DNA of 7,982 nucleotides, taken from Oscillospiraceae bacterium. GTDB lineage: Bacteria > Bacillota > Clostridia > Oscillospirales > Acutalibacteraceae. The stretch is taken from contig DXWE01000055.1 of NCBI GenBank assembly GCA_019417045.1, positions 1,502 through 9,483 of the forward strand, given 5' to 3'. The first letter of the stretch is position 1, and every line of letters begins with the position of its first letter. Under the pieces are notes generated by a model, which did not search any database, was not told the origin of the DNA, and worked only from the letters and a program-made list of their open reading frames with translations. The position numbers and the translations under genes were made by a program. Shown in pieces: positions 6,548 through 7,982 of the stretch.

Positions 6548-7399
6548 TTATTTTCCGATTGCGTCGAGCGTGGTCTGCTTGCCGCCGTAAATCCCGATCG
6601 GCTCCACATGGATCGCCGCCGCCGACACCAGATGGGTGCCGTTTTCCGCGTTGAAGTCATCCAGGTACGGCCCGTGCTGGAAGTAGTTCGCGTCCAGCTC
6701 GCCGCTCTCCACCACGTTGTTCGGCTGCACGTAGTCCGTGAACTCGGTGATCTCGAGCGTGATGTCCCGCGCGGCCAGGATGTCCTTCGCCACCTTCAGG
6801 ATCTCCGCGTGCGGCGTGGGGGAGGCCGCCACCGTGACGGTGGTGCCCGACAGCGCGGCGTAGTCCACCGACGCGTCATACCCGTCGCCCGGGTTCTCCA
6901 CCACGCTCACCACCGCGCCGCCGTACGTGTTCGCGATGTAGTCCGCGACCTGCTGGCTCTCAAGCGCTGCGACCAGCGCCTTGATCTTGTCGGTCCCCTC
7001 GTTGCCCTCTTTCACCGCGAGGATGTTGCTGTACGCCGAGGAGGAGCCCTCGATCGCGAGCGCGTCGGTCACGGGATTGAGGCCCGCCGGGATCGCGTAG
7101 TTCGAGTTGATGACCGCGTAATCCACATCGGGCAGCACGTTGGGCAGCTGCGCCGCCTCCACCTCGCTGAACTCGAGGTTATACGGGTTCTCCGCGATGT
7201 CCCGCACGGTCGCGGTGATACCCGCGCCCTCTTTGAGCGTGATGTACCCGAGGTCCTCCAGCAGCAGCAGGGCGCGCGCCTCGTTGGTCGTGTCGTTCGG
7301 CACCGCCACCGTCAGCCCCCCCTTCGAGCAGGCGGACAGCGAAAACAGGGCGGACAGCGAAAACAGAGCGGTCAGGATCACAGCAAGTTTCTTTTTCAT
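6548..7399 (-). CDS. metQ: Methionine-binding lipoprotein MetQ, circularly permuted
   Basis: The 283-residue product captures methionine outside the membrane and delivers it to MetN-MetI. Residues 1-23 are a lipoprotein signal with lipobox LSAC (Cys24). The mature part is MetQ/NlpA, but in swapped order. Residues 29-164 match the usual C-terminal half (VAVPNDTTNEARALLLLE, EAAQLP, DYAVINSNYA, GGAVV). A linker spans 165-187. Residues 188-283 match the usual N-terminal half (PTPHAEIL, DYVQPN, DANYFQHGPYLDDF, EPIGIYGGK) and the protein stops at TTLDAIGK. In ordinary MetQ, a segment like LDEL-DGA directly precedes VAVPND, so the break lies at that point. The motifs usually tied to methionine binding are present: FQH at 240-242, PNDTTNEAR at 34-42 and VIN at 96-98. 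The ATG at 7399 is chosen for the signal peptide and an AAAGGGAG about ten bases upstream. Confidence 0.93.
   Translation of the reverse strand: MKKKLAVILTALFSLSALFSLSACSKGGLTVAVPNDTTNEARALLLLEDLGYITLKEGAGITATVRDIAENPYNLEFSEVEAAQLPNVLPDVDYAVINSNYAIPAGLNPVTDALAIEGSSSAYSNILAVKEGNEGTDKIKALVAALESQQVADYIANTYGGAVVSVVENPGDGYDASVDYAALSGTTVTVAASPTPHAEILKVAKDILAARDITLEITEFTDYVQPNNVVESGELDANYFQHGPYLDDFNAENGTHLVSAAAIHVEPIGIYGGKQTTLDAIGK
7331..7366 (-). repeat. Two exact 18-base tandem copies inside the MetQ signal peptide
   Basis: GGCGGACAGCGAAAACAG (+ strand) occurs at 7331-7348 and again at 7349-7366 with no mismatch. The duplication is in frame and adds six residues to the hydrophobic core, giving ALFSLSALFSLSAC before the lipidated Cys. 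The next bases (AGCGGTCAG) resemble a decayed third copy. Confidence 0.95.
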
Positions 7400-7421
7400 A
7401 GCGAATATACTCCCTTTCTCA

Positions 7422-7511
7422 TCATGTGATATGGACAAAGACGGCCGGTGGGGGGTACATTCGCTGGTTGCGGGTATTGGTAAGCACCAGGATCCGCGCG
7501 ATCGTGAGCAT
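7422..7511 (-). CDS. Small ORF (29 aa) between the leader terminator and metQ, unknown function
   Basis: An ATG at 7511 is preceded by AAAGGAG at eight bases (7520-7526). The peptide starts MLTIARILVLTNTRNQR, continues MYPPPAVF and ends in HIT, with the stop at 7422, 22 bases before the metQ ATG. I do not recognise it. It lies just past the attenuator terminator, so it would be translated only from read-through transcripts and could couple translation to metQ. The strong ribosome binding site is the main support; codon content gives none. Confidence 0.45.
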   Translation of the reverse strand: MLTIARILVLTNTRNQRMYPPPAVFVHIT

Positions 7512-7532
7512 ACTCTCCTCTCCTTTCCCAGC

Positions 7533-7565
7533 AAAAAAGGGAAGCTTCCGATGAAGCTTCCCTCT
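7533..7565 (-). terminator. Intrinsic terminator in the metQNI leader (probable attenuator)
   Basis: On the - strand, GGGAAGCTTC (7562-7553) and GAAGCTTCCC (7548-7539) form a perfect 10-bp stem with a four-base loop, followed by six T (7538-7533). The stem can extend into the T-run through 7563-7565. It lies about 45 bases past the stop codon of the Met-rich leader peptide and about 135 bases before metQ, so it would end transcription before the transporter genes unless prevented. Confidence 0.85.
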
Positions 7566-7605
7566 GAGGTACAAAACGACGGCAGGATTCAGACAGAGCA
7601 GCCGT

Positions 7606-7713
7606 TCATTCCTGTATGACAGAAAGCACATCGAAAAAATCCGCACAGCGACGCATGCACATGCCGCACATGTACATTTCCATCATCCGGGAGGCCGCCG
7701 TGAACGATTTCAT
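7606..7713 (-). CDS. Met/Cys-rich leader peptide (35 aa) of the methionine transporter operon
   Basis: An ATG at 7713 has AAAGGAG eight bases upstream (7722-7728). The peptide begins MKSFTAASR, has MMEMYMCGMCMRRC at residues 10-23, and ends at a TGA at 7606. It contains seven Met and three Cys; nine of the ten lie within those 14 residues. It is the first ORF after a perfect promoter and is followed by a terminator and then metQ, the layout of an attenuation leader peptide. Ribosomes short of charged Met-tRNA would pause on the Met codons and could prevent terminator formation. The Met codons, position and terminator are seen; the mechanism is inferred. A small copper- or metal-binding peptide (CGMC with many Met) is the main alternative. 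It is too short for standard gene callers. Confidence 0.8.
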   Translation of the reverse strand: MKSFTAASRMMEMYMCGMCMRRCADFFDVLSVIQE

Positions 7714-7754
7714 GGTGCTTTCTCCTTTCCACACACTTTCAAAAGAATATCCTC

Positions 7755-7783
7755 ATTATACCAGCCGGCCACCGCCCTGTCAA
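7755..7783 (-). promoter_or_regulatory. Perfect housekeeping (sigma-A) promoter of the metQNI leader
   Basis: On the - strand, TTGACA (7783-7778) and TATAAT (7760-7755) are separated by exactly 17 bases, and TGG before the -10 makes it an extended -10. The start point would be near 7748, leaving a leader of about 35 bases before the Met-rich peptide. No operator is obvious. Such a strong core promoter suggests control after initiation. Confidence 0.93.
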
Positions 7784-7794
7784 TGGGGAAGAGC

Positions 7795-7852
7795 AAATTT
7801 TTTCCGCACGGGGAAAATCCGGGGAAAAACCGGGAGAAACGGACGGCAAAAA
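7795..7852 (-). promoter_or_regulatory. Phased A/T tracts upstream of the metQNI promoter (possible UP element or bend)
   Basis: The tract at 7795-7803 sits about 47-55 bases upstream of the predicted start point, where UP elements bind RNA polymerase alpha subunits. Further A-tracts are centred near 7815, 7827, 7838 and 7850, roughly 11-12 bases apart, in near-repeats of CGGGGAAAAAC (7809-7840). Phased tracts favour DNA bending. The positions are read directly; the effect is inferred. Confidence 0.4.
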
Positions 7853-7982
7853 CGGCCAAAGGGCGCGGGACAGGGAAAACAGGGAGGCGGGCAGAGGGAA
7901 GAGCGGATCCTGGCGCCGGGGCGGGCCGCCGGCCAGTACTGGGAGCGGGCGATCAGGCGGCGATAGCGGGCAGGAAGCGGGG
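7853..7982. other. Right-end stretch with no supported gene
   Basis: This GC-rich, purine-leaning sequence has an imperfect GC hairpin near 7910-7935 but no T-run. On the - strand a frame entering from the right edge stops at 7953 after only nine codons (ending FLPAIAA). That could be the tail of a gene or chance; it cannot be decided here. Confidence 0.4.

Noticed and set aside
6487..6660. Longer metN start at 6660
   Set aside because: The extension overlaps metQ and the palindrome and is unlike MetN; the 6486 start has GGAGGGG at six bases.
4972..7429. Two long + strand open frames (501 and 338 codons) across the transporter genes
   Set aside because: They are antisense to metI, metN and metQ, which show full family motifs, and their translations have no domain signature.
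7400..7534. Longer metQ start at 7534
   Set aside because: It would put 45 unrelated residues before a complete lipoprotein signal peptide and start within the terminator region; 7399 has its own ribosome binding site.
7512..7646. Longer version (74 codons) of the small ORF at 7422-7511
   Set aside because: It overlaps the Met-rich leader ORF and reads through the terminator; the inner ATG at 7511 has the strong ribosome binding site.
7530..7750. SAM-I riboswitch or methionine T-box upstream of metQ
   Set aside because: No S-box core or T-box sequence (TGG, ACC, GCG pattern) was found, and the leader is filled by the peptide ORF, leaving only about 35 and 43 bases free.
7953..7982. Tail of a - strand gene entering from the right edge
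   Set aside because: Only nine codons before the stop; far too short to support a call.
1..7982. tRNA, rRNA, CRISPR array, insertion sequence or attachment site
   Set aside because: None seen; the repeats present are the Cna-B units, the 18-base signal peptide duplication and hairpins.

Overview
The window is about two-thirds GC and comes from a bacterium that looks like a high-GC member of the Clostridia (Oscillospiraceae- or Christensenellales-like). This rests on strong AGGAGG-type ribosome binding sites, GTG as well as ATG starts, a Gram-positive style lipoprotein, a prealbumin-fold (Cna-B/SpaA) surface protein and a GGDEF/EAL protein. The lineage is an inference; no rRNA or marker gene is present.

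Layout. Bases 1-2631 (+) hold the 3' part of a membrane-bound cyclic-di-GMP protein: sensor, membrane segment, HAMP-like, PAS-like, GGDEF and EAL. Its 5' end lies outside the window. A perfect 18-bp hairpin follows. Bases 2808-4550 (+) encode a 580-residue protein of five Cna-B repeats and a C-terminal Ig-like domain, starting with a Cys/Pro-rich tag rather than a signal peptide. It ends before a nearly pure purine tract and a strong terminator (4716-4753). On the opposite strand, 7713 down to 4773, is a D-methionine/methionine ABC importer operon: two small leader ORFs, metQ (lipoprotein), metN (ATPase with NIL domain) and metI (permease). The two transcription units converge at about 4551-4772.

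The methionine operon holds the most unusual biology. (1) MetQ is circularly permuted: after the signal peptide and lipobox comes the half that is normally C-terminal, then a linker, then the half that is normally N-terminal, which ends the protein. (2) The operon has a perfect-consensus promoter (TTGACA, 17 bp, TATAAT, extended -10). Its first product is a 35-residue peptide with seven Met and three Cys, nine of the ten between residues 10 and 23. An intrinsic terminator lies about 45 bases beyond its stop codon, before metQ. I saw no SAM riboswitch or T-box, and the leader is too short for one. The arrangement reads as ribosome-mediated transcription attenuation responding to Met (and perhaps Cys) tRNA charging. 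MetN's NIL domain would add a second, protein-level methionine response.

How the genes work together: metQ, metN and metI form one importer (binding protein, ATPase, permease). The c-di-GMP protein and the Cna-B protein are separate units in the same direction. No mobile element, tRNA, rRNA or CRISPR array was seen.
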